DNA of 64,000 nucleotides from Acanthacorydalis orientalis (taxonomy: Eukaryota; Arthropoda; Insecta; Megaloptera; Corydalidae). Position numbers and translations under genes: made by a program. The notes beneath the pieces are model-generated. The model had not been told where the DNA came from. It searched no databases and was given only the letters and a program-made list of their open reading frames with translations. The DNA is taken from NCBI GenBank assembly GCA_034766995.1, contig CM068320.1, forward strand, positions 14,966,187-15,030,186, given 5' to 3'. This document shows positions 41,381 through 54,748 of the stretch, one piece after another. How positions within the stretch are numbered: the stretch's first letter is position 1; each line of letters opens with the position of its first letter.

Positions 41381-42417
41381 ATGGTATCATATTGTTATGT
41401 ATGTAAAAAATGTTCAAAATCAGAACCAAAAACGTTTATGTTTAAACCAAATAAGGTATATATAATTCGTTTTTTTTTTTAAAAAAAAAGTGTACTTTTG
41501 TATTCAAGTAGACTATTATTAATTAACGTTTAAATCATACAGTAAAAAACATCGAAATTAATCAAAAATTACTAAAATAGCACATTTTTCATTAATATTA
41601 GTTTATTGGAAAAAAAATGTATTTGACTATTATTGAATTTATCAAAAAGAAAAGTTTTAATTGAAATGTATTATTTATATTAATTTTTTTATTGTAGGAT
41701 AATTTACAGGAATGGCATCAAATTTTGGGTAAAAAGGAAAGACCTCTTAAAATATCACATAAAATTTGTGAAAATCATTTTAAAGAAGATGATATAATAC
41801 GACATGATAAATTTCTTATAAAGGGTAAAGAAGTTCTTTTACCAAAAGTTATACCAATTTTAAAGCCAGGTGCAGTTCCATGTATTTTTAACCAAGATAA
41901 TGATAGACAACCGTATTATGAAATGGATGCTTTTAATGACATGTTATCATCTGATTCAAATGAATTGCCGATGTTATCCTATGATGAATTAGTTAGTCAG
42001 ATGACAGATATTTTTGTTCCATCTGATGAATGGGCATTACATAAGAATGGAAACATTGTTTCATTTGTACATGTTTCATATAATAGTTTAGAAGAAAGTA
42101 TTATTGCTGATAAAATTATTTTATTTAAAGGTACATCAACACCTGTTTGTTTTTTTAATGATATTAAAAGTGATTTAAATATAACATGTACAACAACTGA
42201 TGCAGTAAGTGAACTTTTAAAATACATTGACTCAGTTCAAATGTGCGAAGGAGACAGTAATTGTAGAAATATAATTTATGTAAATAATAGTGTGTATTGT
42301 TCAAGTTGTGAAGATAAAGTACAAACTGAAGACTTCAAACAAAGTGAACAAGTAATAAAGAAAAAAGTAATAAGAACTTCTAAAGGAAGTGTTGTTTCTA
42401 AATTAAAGAAGAAGTAA
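41381..42417 (+). CDS. THAP domain zinc-finger protein
   Basis: Two exons, 41381-41455 and 41698-42417, join in phase 0 (donor AAG|gtatat, acceptor attgtag|GAT) to give 264 aa. The N-terminal ~90 residues form a C2CH THAP DNA-binding domain. Zinc ligands are C5 and C8 (YCYVCK) and C49 with H52 (KICENHF). It also has the family's conserved tryptophan (LQEWHQIL) and an AVPxIF-type box near its end (GAVPCIF). The rest is acidic with no known domain, and the last residues are Lys-rich (KKKVIRTSKGS), possibly a nuclear signal. THAP proteins bind specific DNA and often derive from P-element transposases, but no transposase catalytic region is present here. The ATG at 41381 fits because the first Cys follows at residue 5. 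Confidence 0.9.
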
Positions 42418-42746
42418 CATTTTTATATGTAATGTACTGTTATTGTGTTTATTTACATTGTAATTTTTAAATATTTGATAATGTATATTCCAGTTATAAA
42501 TAAAAGTATTTTTATAGAATATGTACTATTTAATTCCACATTTTTTCTTAATGATTATAATAATATAAAAGTATTTCCAAGACCACTGTTAAAGTCTTAA
42601 AATTGTACTTTCACAGTAAATTTGAACAATTTTTAAAAAATGTTCTTAAATATTTGGTAGTGATTATATGTTACATTCAAATATTATTTTTTTATGAACA
42701 CATTTCTTTATTTTCTTATTTCTATTATTTATACAGTGATTTCATT

Positions 42747-42832
<86 letters not shown>

Positions 42833-43787
42833 CTAAGAGGGGGGAAACTAGTTTTTATGTTATAAAAAAACTTGTTTTAATGGATTATTTACGCCTAAAT
42901 CGACTACAAGAATCGTGAATTCTATGATTTATGTTAAATTGAAATAAACAACACTTTGAAGGTACGACCGGCATTTTTGCCTCGATTACTTTTCATTTTA
43001 ACGTTACGCCCGGCTGTCCTATATATATTAATAACAAGTTGTGGACTGTATGTACATAATAATAACTTATAAAAGTAGGTAATTTATGTAATAAAATAAA
43101 TTTTTTTAACTATGTCTTGCATATTTATATTTCAAGGATATTTTATGACATTACTATTTTGTCTGTATTTATGAAATACTGTTTCTTACTTAAATTTTTT
43201 TATACAAGATTCATTTTTCGTCACCTGTTACAACTTTATTTTGAAATAGTAAACATTTTTCTTTAACTAAGAAACATATGCATAACTATATTATCTATTA
43301 TACCTAATTTAATGTTTTTAATTAGTCGAATAGTTATATGTTATACAAGTCATTAAAATGTCTTTGCAAATAATTTGAAGTACTAAACTGATCATTGTAG
43401 ACTCTTTCGTTAGAAACAATAAAAAAAAACATTTTATTTCATTGAAATTATCTGGATAGAAGTTCTTTATTTATGCATTTTGATAACCACACTCAAATGA
43501 CCGTGCTTAAAACACTAGTAGTTCTTTTTATTTTAAAGACTAAAATCACCATTTCAACAGTTTGAAAAAAGATTCTAGTAAATCTCCAGTTTCAAAATTT
43601 CATTTTCATAAAACTGGGTGACATTTTTGGTAGTTAAAATAGCATAATTTTATTTACTGAAGTAATAAAAATATATTTAATGCATGTTGTGTCAATATTC
43701 ATTTTTGTAGTTAATCTATCATATAATTAATTAAGCAATTAGAAGATTGTTGAAACGTTAACAAATAGTAGTTTGTATAAATATATC

Positions 43788-43789
<2 letters not shown>
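42418..43789. other. THAP 3' UTR and AT-rich intergenic sequence
   Basis: An AATAAA lies at 42499-42504, about 80 nt after the THAP stop. Beyond it I see a TA/GA microsatellite (42749-42833) and otherwise nothing recognisable. A short GC-rich patch at 42960-43020 (acgaccggc, acgcccggctgtcc) is unexplained. Confidence 0.5.
42749..42833. repeat. Compound (TA)n-(GA)n microsatellite
   Basis: TA tracts with a tgta break, followed by gagagagaga. Confidence 0.95.

Positions 43790-43850
<61 letters not shown>
43790..43850. repeat. (TA)n microsatellite
   Basis: Pure TA tract. Confidence 0.95.
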
Positions 43851-43856
<6 letters not shown>

Positions 43857-44079
43857 AAACGGTACTCATCTATAAAATAAATCTTAATATGAGCTACTGC
43901 CAAAAAAAGTAATGTTTAATGAGCTGTTCGTCCAAAGAAAATTGAAATAAAAGAAGCATTATCAAGGATGGGATAATAGACAAATAGTTCTGAGATCGAC
44001 TAAATTCACTTTTACAAATGAATTTTTTTCTTACTCCACAAACCACATCAAATGTTTCAATCAAAAATATTCAATAAAT

Positions 44080-44222
44080 TATTATTGATTATCGCTTATG
44101 CGCATTTCGATGGAAACGCCATTATCCCGGACCACCAAGTTATCGAAAAATTTGGTAAATTGACGCTCTGAGGATGATGACGGTGTCATTGAAATACGCA
44201 AAGCGATAACTGGAAATAATGA
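44080..44222. mobile_element. Short inverted-repeat element
   Basis: The left arm has ttatcgcttatgcgcatttc, and the right arm has the inverse of a close variant (gaaatacgcaaagcgataa). The interior is a ~70-bp GC-richer core (ctgaggatgatgacggtgtc). The whole resembles a ~140-bp miniature inverted-repeat element. No target duplication is certain. Confidence 0.45.
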
Positions 44223-45002
44223 ATAATATATAGAATACTTTTACTTGAAAAAAATTGGTCTGGTCCGAAAGAATGAAAGTTTAGGATGAAAAAACAATAC
44301 ATTTGTGAAAGATAGAATTTTATATGTATTTATTATGAGTATATTCTTTATTTGGTCAAATTGTTTCAATATTTGGCACCCTTTTGGTTTTATAATAATT
44401 AATTTAAGTAGATCTTACTTTTCATCCTGGATCTTCTTGCAGTCCCATTAATCACAATCAGCGTATGATGTAAACGTATTTAAACCTTTATCTTTTGCAT
44501 GATTTGAGCTCAATATAGTAATAAATTTCGTACGCCGCGTGTTTATATATTAAAAGTATAGCCATGACTGATTCTTTACTAAATTAAATATATTAAAGTT
44601 AACGCAATAGACAACATTCGTAATAAAATAATCATTTATATTAAAAATGACATTAAATAAATGAACAAAGATATAATAAAACTTCTTTAATATTTTAAGT
44701 ATGAAGTATTGTATTAACTTCACAATCATTTTTTTGGATTGATTATAATTACTTTTAACCTTTTAGCTTTTTGAAACTCATCCATTTTTATTTCACTTGT
44801 TTTGCCTATTTCAAACTGGCTAAAATTTGTATTATTTTTAATTTCATTAAATGATATTTATCAAAAACTAAAATTGTAACACATCATTTGAAAGTCTTCC
44901 TAATTATTTTTAATATCTATCAAAGAATTTTTGTTGTCATATAATTTTGAATTAAGTAATATAATTTACAAAATGAGTGGTTACATCTAATCACAAATAT
45001 GC

Positions 45003-45068
<66 letters not shown>

Positions 45069-45302
45069 ATGTAGTAATAAAAAGTAGTTTTAAATATGAA
45101 TATCTATTTTAATATTTATTAATATGTACAGATTTAATCAAAACTAAGCTAGTCCATAAACTTCTAACATTTATTAGGAACTAATTATAAATAATTGAAA
45201 ATATTTTTTGCAAATATTTTTTTATTGGCTGAAATGTATTTATGTTCATATAGGATAAAAATTATGATATTTTATAATCATCATTTTTTTCTGTTATAAA
45301 CG

Positions 45303-45304
<2 letters not shown>

Positions 45305-45378
<74 letters not shown>

Positions 45379-45415
45379 GTGTGTATGAGTGTGTGTGTGT
45401 GTGTGTGCGTGTGTA
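45305..45415. repeat. Compound TA/GT microsatellite
   Basis: A TA tract followed by a (GT)n run with single-base interruptions. Confidence 0.95.
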
Positions 45416-45705
45416 TTTATCTCTTTTTAACAAAATATTTTATTAGTTATTAATCACATGTTTTGGATATTTTTCTTTTTTTAAACTAAATTTAAAAATA
45501 TTGCAAAGAAGGTGAAACATAGTAAGAATAATATTAAAATCGGTTTAAGAAAATTCAAAATCAAAAACTATTATTTGTATTTATGTAAGTAGATATTGGA
45601 TATTTTATGTAAACTAAAATACAAATATTTTATCGCAATTAATAGTAATATTATTGGTATATCAATAAGCGTTTTATAAAATTGTCTAAAATATGTATTC
45701 TTATG

Positions 45706-45708
<3 letters not shown>

Positions 45709-45775
<67 letters not shown>
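45709..45775. repeat. (TA)n microsatellite
   Basis: Pure TA tract. Confidence 0.95.
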
Positions 45776-45777
<2 letters not shown>

Positions 45778-46465
45778 TGTATATAAATAGATTTAATATG
45801 TTATTATTTTATTCTACATATATTCATTTACTATTAACGTATTTTCACAAAATTATAAAAAATTCAATGTTTAAACTATAGTTATAACTAATAGTTGTAC
45901 ATTGAAATTGTATTAAAAGTATAAAATGTCATATTCTCAATGAGTTATTCTTAACTTTCGTCGGTAAAAAAATGTATTTTTTCATTTAAGTATTAATTAC
46001 ATGAATTAATACTCGATTGCAGAATTATTCATGCAATTAAAAAGCTATATTTTTTATTATATGAAAAAAATTAAAACCGTAATTTATAGTATTTTATAAA
46101 TAATTGATCCCATAAAAATGTCAAAAAACTAATGCTTCTTTCAGAATTATTTAATGTAATATTTAATTAATTTTATTAGTTTCACTACATGCACACAAAC
46201 AAATATATATATATATATATTATATATATATATATATATATAGCACATATTTGGCACATATATATGTACAAAATGTGTTATTGTGTATATATATATAATG
46301 GTTATTTATATGCTTCTTGTATCAAAATATTAAGAATATTTCATTTAATAAAAAATATAACATAGGAAAAATTCTCATAAATCATCTATAATGGGAAGAC
46401 AAAATATATTTTATGGAAAATATAGGAAGATTCATTTAATTATTAACCAATCTACAAAGTCTACT

Positions 46466-46500
<35 letters not shown>

Positions 46501-46823
46501 GTAATGTTATCTCGCATATTTTCACTATGTTAAGATTTCCTTAAGAATTTTTCATTTCATTTTGAATTTAACTCATACGGGAAAATATGACCAAATTCCT
46601 CGATGTGATGACCTGTTGTTGAGAGCTGAAATAAGGAAAACTAATTTAGAGTGGGTTTTCAAACATTTAGAAACTTTAATAATCGGATACATATAGGGAA
46701 ACGAGGCAATTAAAAATAATTGTTGAGATAATTAAAAATAAATTTGATAACTATTTAGTATCAAACTTTATTTTTGATAATTTCTTTTTATTTTAAGCTA
46801 TTATATAAGAAAATATAGATCAG

Positions 46824-46866
<43 letters not shown>

Positions 46867-47984
46867 TATATATATATATATCTTTTTTAAGTTGTATTTA
46901 GCTGCTTTATAGTCAAATTAAATATAATTATATGTTTTTTGAGAATATATTACATTAATTAAATATGTGTTTTAAAATATATAACAAAATAATACAGAGG
47001 CCTCCGTTTTTGTGTTACCATACTGGCGTCGTAGAAAAATGTATATATGCTCTTATGTATGTCATTTGACTCTTAGGCTAATATTTATTCATTTTTTTTT
47101 TAATTGTTTATTATCACAAAATATCTATTAGATATAGAATGTATTAGGTACTAAAATTAATCGATATTTTTCTATAACAGACACTGAGTGTATGTTTTTG
47201 TTATAAATAAGTTAAGGGTTGAAAACGTCATTACAAAACCTTCAAAACTATCGTATTTTACAAAAATATTTATCACAGAAAATGCATCTCAAAAGCAAAT
47301 CACTGTTTTTAAACGAAAGTTCGCCGTTTTATAAAGTCCTGTAATTGTAGTTTTTTCGGGAAATTGTTCTAAACCTGAGATATATATTTTAAGAATTAAA
47401 TACTTTCAAATACAAATTGTAAATAAATTAAACATTCTAAACATATATGTGTAAATTCTGAGTTATTTAGTTTCATCTATTGTTCCGAAAAAAATAAACT
47501 GTCACAACTTATTTGTTTTAACTAAAAAATTTCTTCTTTGCTGCTGTTTTTTTTATAAAAAAATTTTGGTTATAGAGTATTTATAAAGTGTGAATTAAAT
47601 ATATTAATTGTTCAAGATAATATTATTTTGCATATCTGCATGATTCGCTTCTTTTGTATTTAACGATTCGATTTACATTTTTTATACTTATACTGCGGTT
47701 TCATAGAATAAATTAGAAACATAAGTTGGCATCCTGCTGTACTAAAAACACGTTATTTATAACTAATATAAAATTATACTGATAAAAGAAAAATATTTTG
47801 AAATGTACATTTTTTAAAATGAAATATGAATTTGTATGTAACTCTTTCGTAGAAAATTAAATGTATCAATTTTAACTATAAATCAATGCTTAAAAAGGCG
47901 AAATGTGTGTAGATTTAATTTCATTTCAAATTAAAATTGAATTACATTTCACTACATAATTTTATAGCTAATATTATCGAAATG

Positions 47985-47986
<2 letters not shown>

Positions 47987-48034
<48 letters not shown>

Positions 48035-48057
48035 CATGACCTCATAATAATAATTAA

Positions 48058-48142
<85 letters not shown>
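47987..48142. repeat. Two (TA)n tracts separated by ~25 bp
   Basis: TA tracts at 47987-48032 and 48059-48142 flank a short unique segment (gacatgacctcataataa). Confidence 0.95.
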
Positions 48143-48147
<5 letters not shown>

Positions 48148-48994
48148 TTCAAACGTATACGGCTTTTTTATTAATTATTTTTGTTTGTTGTAACGATTCA
48201 TTTAAATTACTAACTATAAGTTCTTATAGCATATTAAAAAGCATATTTGTTTTATTTTCACATTTAATAGTTAATTAATACTAATATTCTTTAACCCATT
48301 TGACTTAATATTAATTTATCCGAACAATGTATTACTTGAACAGGAAGTAGATCCGTTAGTATATTTGTACCGGAAAATATACATCAGATAAAATAAAACT
48401 ACACATAAAGCATTTTAATTAAATGTGATGAATTTTAGGTGCTCTCAACACATTATCCAATATTCTAACGTCAATTTCATTGGATACTTCAAAAACATTT
48501 CTGTTAATATAATTTAAACTTAATTTATTGATTTAATTATTTGTATAATTCGCTTAATTAAAATTTTAAGATTCAATAGATCATTAAATATTTCAAAAAT
48601 AGTCATCAATTTTAACCTAAAAATAATATGAACGTAAAATATTTTTGTTAATGATAAAAACCCACATTTCTCGTCACTTTGTCCTGCGGACAAAGAGACA
48701 ACTATCTAGGGTGACAAGAAATGTTTGCTTTGTCGGCTCATAGGTATCAAGTTTAATTCATTAAGTTTCGTTCTAATATTATTTTGTAAAAAACAATAAA
48801 CAATTTTTCTTTCTATGTTTCTTTCTATTTTCCTGTCAATTTTGATGGGCTATATACTAGTTCTTTAAATAACTTGTTTTCGATTTTTGGTGTCTCTGTT
48901 AAAAAGAACTTTTTAGAAGAAAAGTCAAGATTATTAGTATTCTAATAAATATATATTAGGCTGTATATTTTTCGATACTATTATATACTTTAAC

Positions 48995-48996
48995 GC

Positions 48997-49075
<79 letters not shown>
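48995..49075. repeat. (TA)n microsatellite
   Basis: Pure TA tract upstream of the Tc1-like element. Confidence 0.95.
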
Positions 49076-49079
<4 letters not shown>

Positions 49080-49254
49080 CGGACAGTTAAAAGACAAGAA
49101 CAAGATGGTAAATAATGACTGAATAGTAAAAATGGTTTTCCAGTCTACAGTGTAGATTGAAGTTGCAACATATTTTTCTAAGAAAAAATTAATCATTTTT
49201 GTATTTGCAATAAAAATGGTGCATTAAGATAACATTATGCGCATGTTCTGCGAC

Positions 49255-50480
49255 ACTCGTATTCGTACACTTTTAAGTATTAGTTTGAAAACTGTAAAAA
49301 TGAACACATTAAAACTTAGCATTTCACATTAGGAGAGTTCGTAAAATTGATATCGCTAGAATAGTAATGTTTTTGATTGTTTTGTGGTACGTGGAATAGA
49401 TATCAGCAATCATGGGAAGCAAAAGATTCAAAACAATAATATAAACAAGAAAGTAATTTCCTTACATGAAAGCGATAAATCTCTAAGGAAAATTAGTAAA
49501 TTGGTTTAAAGAAGTTATTCCACCGTGCAGTGCATTATAAAAAAAATACAAAAGCGAAAGCAGTGCCGAAAATAAACCTAGAAATATAGGAAGAAAAGTA
49601 CTAAGTGATCGGGTTGAGCGTGAAATTTTGAAGGAAGTAAGAAAGAATTCTTTCATTAGTGCTCCTAAACTTTCCATTATTGGAAATACGACTGCAAAAA
49701 CGTTAGTGCACGTACAGTAAGTAGAGCCTTAAGTAAATATGACTACAAGAACAAACTAGCTAGAAAGAAATCCCTCATTAGTAGCATTAATAGAAAGAAG
49801 CGTCTAGAATTTGCTAAAAAGCATATAGACAAGAATATAGAGTTTTAGGATTAAAGTTATTTTCACCGATTAGAGAAAATATTGTCTTTTCGGTTGGGAT
49901 GGAACGCAAAAAGTATAGCGAAAACTAAACAAAAGTCTGGACAAAGGAAATTTGATTGCGACGATCAAACTCGGTGGTCTGGGGATGTTTTTCGGCTTCT
50001 GGTGTTGGAAAACTACACTTTATTAACCTAATCATGAACACATCAAAATATATTGACCTTTTAAAGAACAATTTAAGAAATAGTACTGAAAATCTAGGGC
50101 TGGCAGATAGATTTGTTTTTTATCAAGATAATAACCCAAAAACACAGGTCGTTATGTACTCGATTGTGGCTCCTCTACAATTGTCGGCAAGTTCTAAATA
50201 CACCTCCACAATCACCTGACTTCAATCCCATTGAGCATTTATGGTCAATTTTGAAGAAAAATATTCGAAAACATAAAATATGTAACATGAGGGATCTGAG
50301 GTTTGCACTGTTATCCGAATGGAAAAATATTACACCGGATATTACAAGAAAGTTAGCTCAATATATTCTAAATAGATTGACAGAAGTAATAAAACAGAGA
50401 GGCTACGCTACTCGATATTAGTTATAATATTTTTAATTCATATTCTTACAAAATATTTTTGTGTACGAATACGGCTGTCC
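49255..50480 (+). pseudogene. Tc1-like (DD34E) transposon, decayed
   Basis: A degraded transposase runs along the plus strand. It starts near 49410 with MGSKRF and an eroded N-terminus. It continues with NIGRKVLSDRVEREILKEV, an ISAPKLS region and VWGCFSASGVGKLHFI. It then has FYQDNNPKT around the second catalytic Asp and PPQSPDFNPIEHLWSILKKN, the third motif typical of Tc1 elements, ending at a stop at 50419-50421. Several stops and frameshifts break it. Inverted copies of cgtattcgtacac lie near 49258-49270 and 50460-50472 and mark terminal repeats. A further gtacgaatacgg copy lies at about 50661. Confidence 0.8.
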
Positions 50481-52055
50481 TATGTTTTTTGACATAGTTT
50501 TTAATTTCACTTGTTATTTTTTTATATTAGCGAATTAAACGGATTCTTTTATAAGAAATGAAAATTACATATAAATATAATAATTTATTAATAAAAACAA
50601 TTAAATATTTCATCATAATTTGTTTTTTTTTTACTATGTTGTCTATCGATAACACTACTGTACGAATACGGGTGTTAGATACTGTGTATATATATATAAT
50701 TTGTATGTGTTTATATACCTTCAATGGATAGAAGAGAACCGATAACTCGAAAATAATAAATCTTTTTTAGGGAGTTTGGTTTATTTATACTTTCTCGATT
50801 AATTATCTAAATGCTAATTATCTCAATTATATAATTTTGTGCAATGCTTACCATATTTACAATTGTTATTAACTTATCTGATCAGTCACGATGCTGACTC
50901 TTTCAAAGCGAAAAAAATACATAAATCAATAAAACCTATTTCACAACAAACGTGTTTCTACCAATGATCAGCATATATAAATTAATGTGCAATAATAAGA
51001 TTATTCTTATATAAAATCAACAAGATATATATTAAGTGCACTTACATATATAATAAACTCAGCAGTGTTTTTTTTTGCAATAAAAATTCAAAAAATGGAT
51101 AATTGTCATGTTAACTTTTACTAATTGTAATGTGATATTGATTATACTACTTGTGCAACTATTTTGATCTAAAAAAATGATTTGTTCTATATATAATTAA
51201 TTTAATAAATAAGCATTTAATGCAAATATGTATAATTAAAATGTAAAAATTAAATTTAAAAGTTTATACATTTTTAAATCAACTTACTGTCAAAATGAAT
51301 ACAAACTCACTTGATTACATTAATTTCCTTGATAAAGTAAATGAAGTAAAAAAATTAAATAGTAGAGATATTATCAATGATATAATTTATTTGATACTAT
51401 ACAGTTACATTATTATTAGCACTATATAATTTTTTTAAATCATTCTAATAACACATTAACATTTTTTATCGTTTATCTGTAAAAATACAGCAAAATTACA
51501 ATACGTTTTACATTTGTCATCGAATTATTGTTTTATTGTCGTATTGACATAGTTTCGAATTACAAGATATTGCAAATGTAGTGCAAGTATCTTTTTATCA
51601 TCCTTTTTGAATTTAAACACATGTCATTTACACCTCAGATGTAATGGTATTATTATAAACAGAAGATTTGAAAAATATGAAATTCTAGTGAAGTGAAAAA
51701 TAAATTAAATATTAATTTAACATATCCATCTTTTTAAGTACAAAAAACTAACATTCATGATTCACGCATGATTGAAATAAATATAAACTATTTTTAAATA
51801 CATTATGTAAAACATATTAAATTAGATTGCGGATAAATATTTTTAATTAACAATAAATATACTTTATACCATAATATTATCAGATATACGACGAAAAATA
51901 TTTATTATCTGTTCTATACACACGATTTTTTTTTAAAAAAGCCACTTATATTTCAATATTTTATTTAGATTTCATTCATTTTGACTTTCATTTTTGTAAA
52001 TACTTTAAAACTGTCTAAAATTTAATAGAATTTAAATAGTTTTACATTGTTTTAG

Positions 52056-52058
<3 letters not shown>

Positions 52059-52136
<78 letters not shown>

Positions 52137-52141
52137 CATAC

Positions 52142-52172
<31 letters not shown>
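52059..52172. repeat. (TA)n / (CATA)n microsatellite
   Basis: TA tract, then catacatacata units, then TA again. Confidence 0.95.
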
Positions 52173-52434
52173 ATGTATAAAAACATGGTTCTCGAAATTT
52201 GTTTATGTATTTTCTGAATTTGATTTTTATCAATTCGATAAAAAAATACCTAAAAACAAATCACGACCTTCTATTCTTTATAACATGATTTCAAGATTCA
52301 TTCCAGATTTTTTCTAATAATAATGTATACTGACGTGTACAGTGCATATTTATTTATTAAGGAAAAATATAATAATCACTAGAATAATATGAAAAAAATA
52401 TTTGTATATATAAATATTTATTGTTATAAAATCC

Positions 52435-52435
<1 letters not shown>

Positions 52436-52502
<67 letters not shown>
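52436..52502. repeat. (TA)n microsatellite
   Basis: Pure TA tract. Confidence 0.95.
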
Positions 52503-52505
<3 letters not shown>

Positions 52506-52902
52506 ACAATCAGCATATATTGATCAATATCAAGAGATTTATTGGTAATGCGCTAAAATAAAATGAGAGAAATATTGTGTATCATGGAAATGTCTATGTG
52601 AGATTCTTTTTTTTCAGTCTAAGCCTATTTGCTATTATGTATATAAATGACAATCATGGAAAGTTTGAACAAATAAAAAAATGTTATTTCATTTATTATT
52701 TAAATATTTTTTAGAAATTTGAATATCGGTTAATAACTAAAATAATATATATTTTCACACCTACTATTGAACCGTTACAGCTACGAATACAAATAATTTG
52801 TATTAAATTTTATTCTTATTTTGTGCATTTTATTAAAATTTTGTGTATTATAATGAAAATTCAACTAGCTTGAATATAAACTCGAATAAAAAACCATAGC
52901 TT

Positions 52903-52978
52903 AAGTGGGCTAAACCACTTCAGTGGGTATCACGGATATATTCGTCTTGCCCACTTGTTATCCGCGCAAAATACCCAC
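52903..52978. other. Paired hairpins left of the GC-rich element
   Basis: aagtgg...ccactt (52903-52920) is followed by gtgggtat with ggata, mirrored by tatcc and atacccac (52923-52978). Two adjacent stem-loops are possible. They probably belong to the same mobile unit as the neighbouring inverted-repeat element, or mark its insertion site. Confidence 0.45.
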
Positions 52979-52989
52979 CCAAGGTGTTA

Positions 52990-53263
52990 AAGGCGGTGCC
53001 ACACATTCGGTGTTTGCCGTATGCCGAATATTTGCCTTTCACCGAGTATTGAATCGGTAAGTGTTTGCCGAGTGGTACACATATGCGTATTTCGCCGAGA
53101 ATCGATCGTTCACTATACACAAGTGTTCATTCCGTTTGATTCGGGACAAAATACCGACACCAAGTGGGAACGGCGAGCAACGACGAATACCAAACATTCG
53201 CTCCGCGCAGATTTATCAACACTGCCCGGCATTCGGCAAATACCGAATGTGTTGCGTCGCCTT
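52990..53263. mobile_element. GC-rich inverted-repeat element (MITE-like), unassigned family
   Basis: A 274-bp block stands out from AT-rich flanks. The left end, aaggcggtgccacacattcg, and the mirror image of the right end, aaggcgacgcaacacattcg, match closely; the match extends into ggtrtttgccg, giving terminal repeats of ~30 bp. Further inverse gccgaat/attcggc motifs occur inside. Short open frames on both strands show no known domain. It is likely a non-autonomous DNA transposon. Confidence 0.6.
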
Positions 53264-53289
53264 CGAGTACCACAAAAGCATCTTTGAAT

Positions 53290-53528
53290 TTTCACGTCTA
53301 GTATAAGAGCCGAATGTAGACAAATTATTGAATTTTTTAATATTTTTTTTTCTAATAAAGTATAATATTTCAGTTCTTTATGAAATTTAAAGCATTATCG
53401 CATCGATCTTCTAAGAAAGAAACAAATGCATTCTATTTTTTTTGACATTTATATGAATATAAAATGTTTCAGGCTAATTTATTGTGGTTAAATTTGACAA
53501 AATTACGTACTAAACTTCAAATCTGTGT

Positions 53529-53565
<37 letters not shown>

Positions 53566-54714
53566 AAATGGAGTTGAACCTATATTGAGTAATTATATTT
53601 TAATTGTTGTCTATTCAGAGTATGACTAAAACTCATAAACCTTTCATAAAAAAAACTTAAGTGTATTCAATATTTTGACAATGGTTTTAATATATTGATG
53701 ATTATTATCGAAAATTCTTCAGTGTCAATTAAATCTTAACTTTGAAGTAAGTAGTGCATGATTGATGCTTATTTTAAAAGTTACTAAGTACTTTAAATTT
53801 TGAATATAATTCCAAATTTGTGTATTCCAAATTACCATCTTTTGAAATAATGAATGAAAATATTCTGCTCAATTTGTTTGTCTACTATTGTTTTTTCTCT
53901 TTTTTACATGACACAGAGATGTTAATTGTCTGTTTGTAATATTAGTTCATATTTATTACTTTAATCTGACTTCTTCATGTTTAATTACTTAGTTGTTTAA
54001 TTTAAATTTGTAAATAATTGTAAAATAATTCTTATTTAGTTCACTACATGTTTACTTGCAATATTTCGATGTACGTTGATTTTACTATTGGAAGCAATAT
54101 AATTTGGTGGATTCTACTTAATCAGTAGAAGATATTCGATCCTTGAATTAATTTATATTTTTGTTCTACAAAGTGTTTTAATTTTATTAGCCCAAAGTAT
54201 ATTCAAAGAATGTATATATCAAATATTTTACGATAGTTCGCAGCCTTGTAATATATTTAATTTAATAATTAATAAAAATATATATTTTTACTTTTATACA
54301 TTTTTAAACAACATTTATTTTTCTTACAGAGATTTTTTAATTAATTTAATATTTTAAATATTGTTAAATTTAGTTGTTTGTGAATGAAGCTTATCTGTAT
54401 TAATTGTCTGTTTTATACAGTATTTTAATGTTTTTAATGAAAATCGAAAAAATCTAATACAATAATTATTTATTTTTTTCATTCTTTGATATTTTTTAAA
54501 TAATTTGGAACAGTTTATATTCATTATTTATTTTTTATATTTCTTACAATTAGTGCGTGTAAAAAGTGATGTTGATTTTTAAATATTTTAAAAAATTTAA
54601 ATTTATTTGTGCTTTAGTATGAAATTTATTTTTTTGATTAAGAAAATTTAGATTTTCATTTATATTAATTTTTTACTTTGCTTTTTATTAAGTGTTATAA
54701 AAAAATGTTTTATA

Positions 54715-54748
<34 letters not shown>

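Larger units (their letters stand above)
44223..49080. other. AT-rich intergenic stretch with many TA tracts
   Basis: No coding similarity seen. TA microsatellites lie at 45003-45064, 45305-45415 (with GT), 45709-45775, 46203-46242, 46830-46880, 47987-48032, 48059-48142 and 48995-49075. A small palindromic patch lies at 48667-48725. Confidence 0.6.
50481..52900. other. AT-rich intergenic sequence
   Basis: I see no gene. TA microsatellites lie at 52059-52172 and 52436-52502. Confidence 0.6.
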
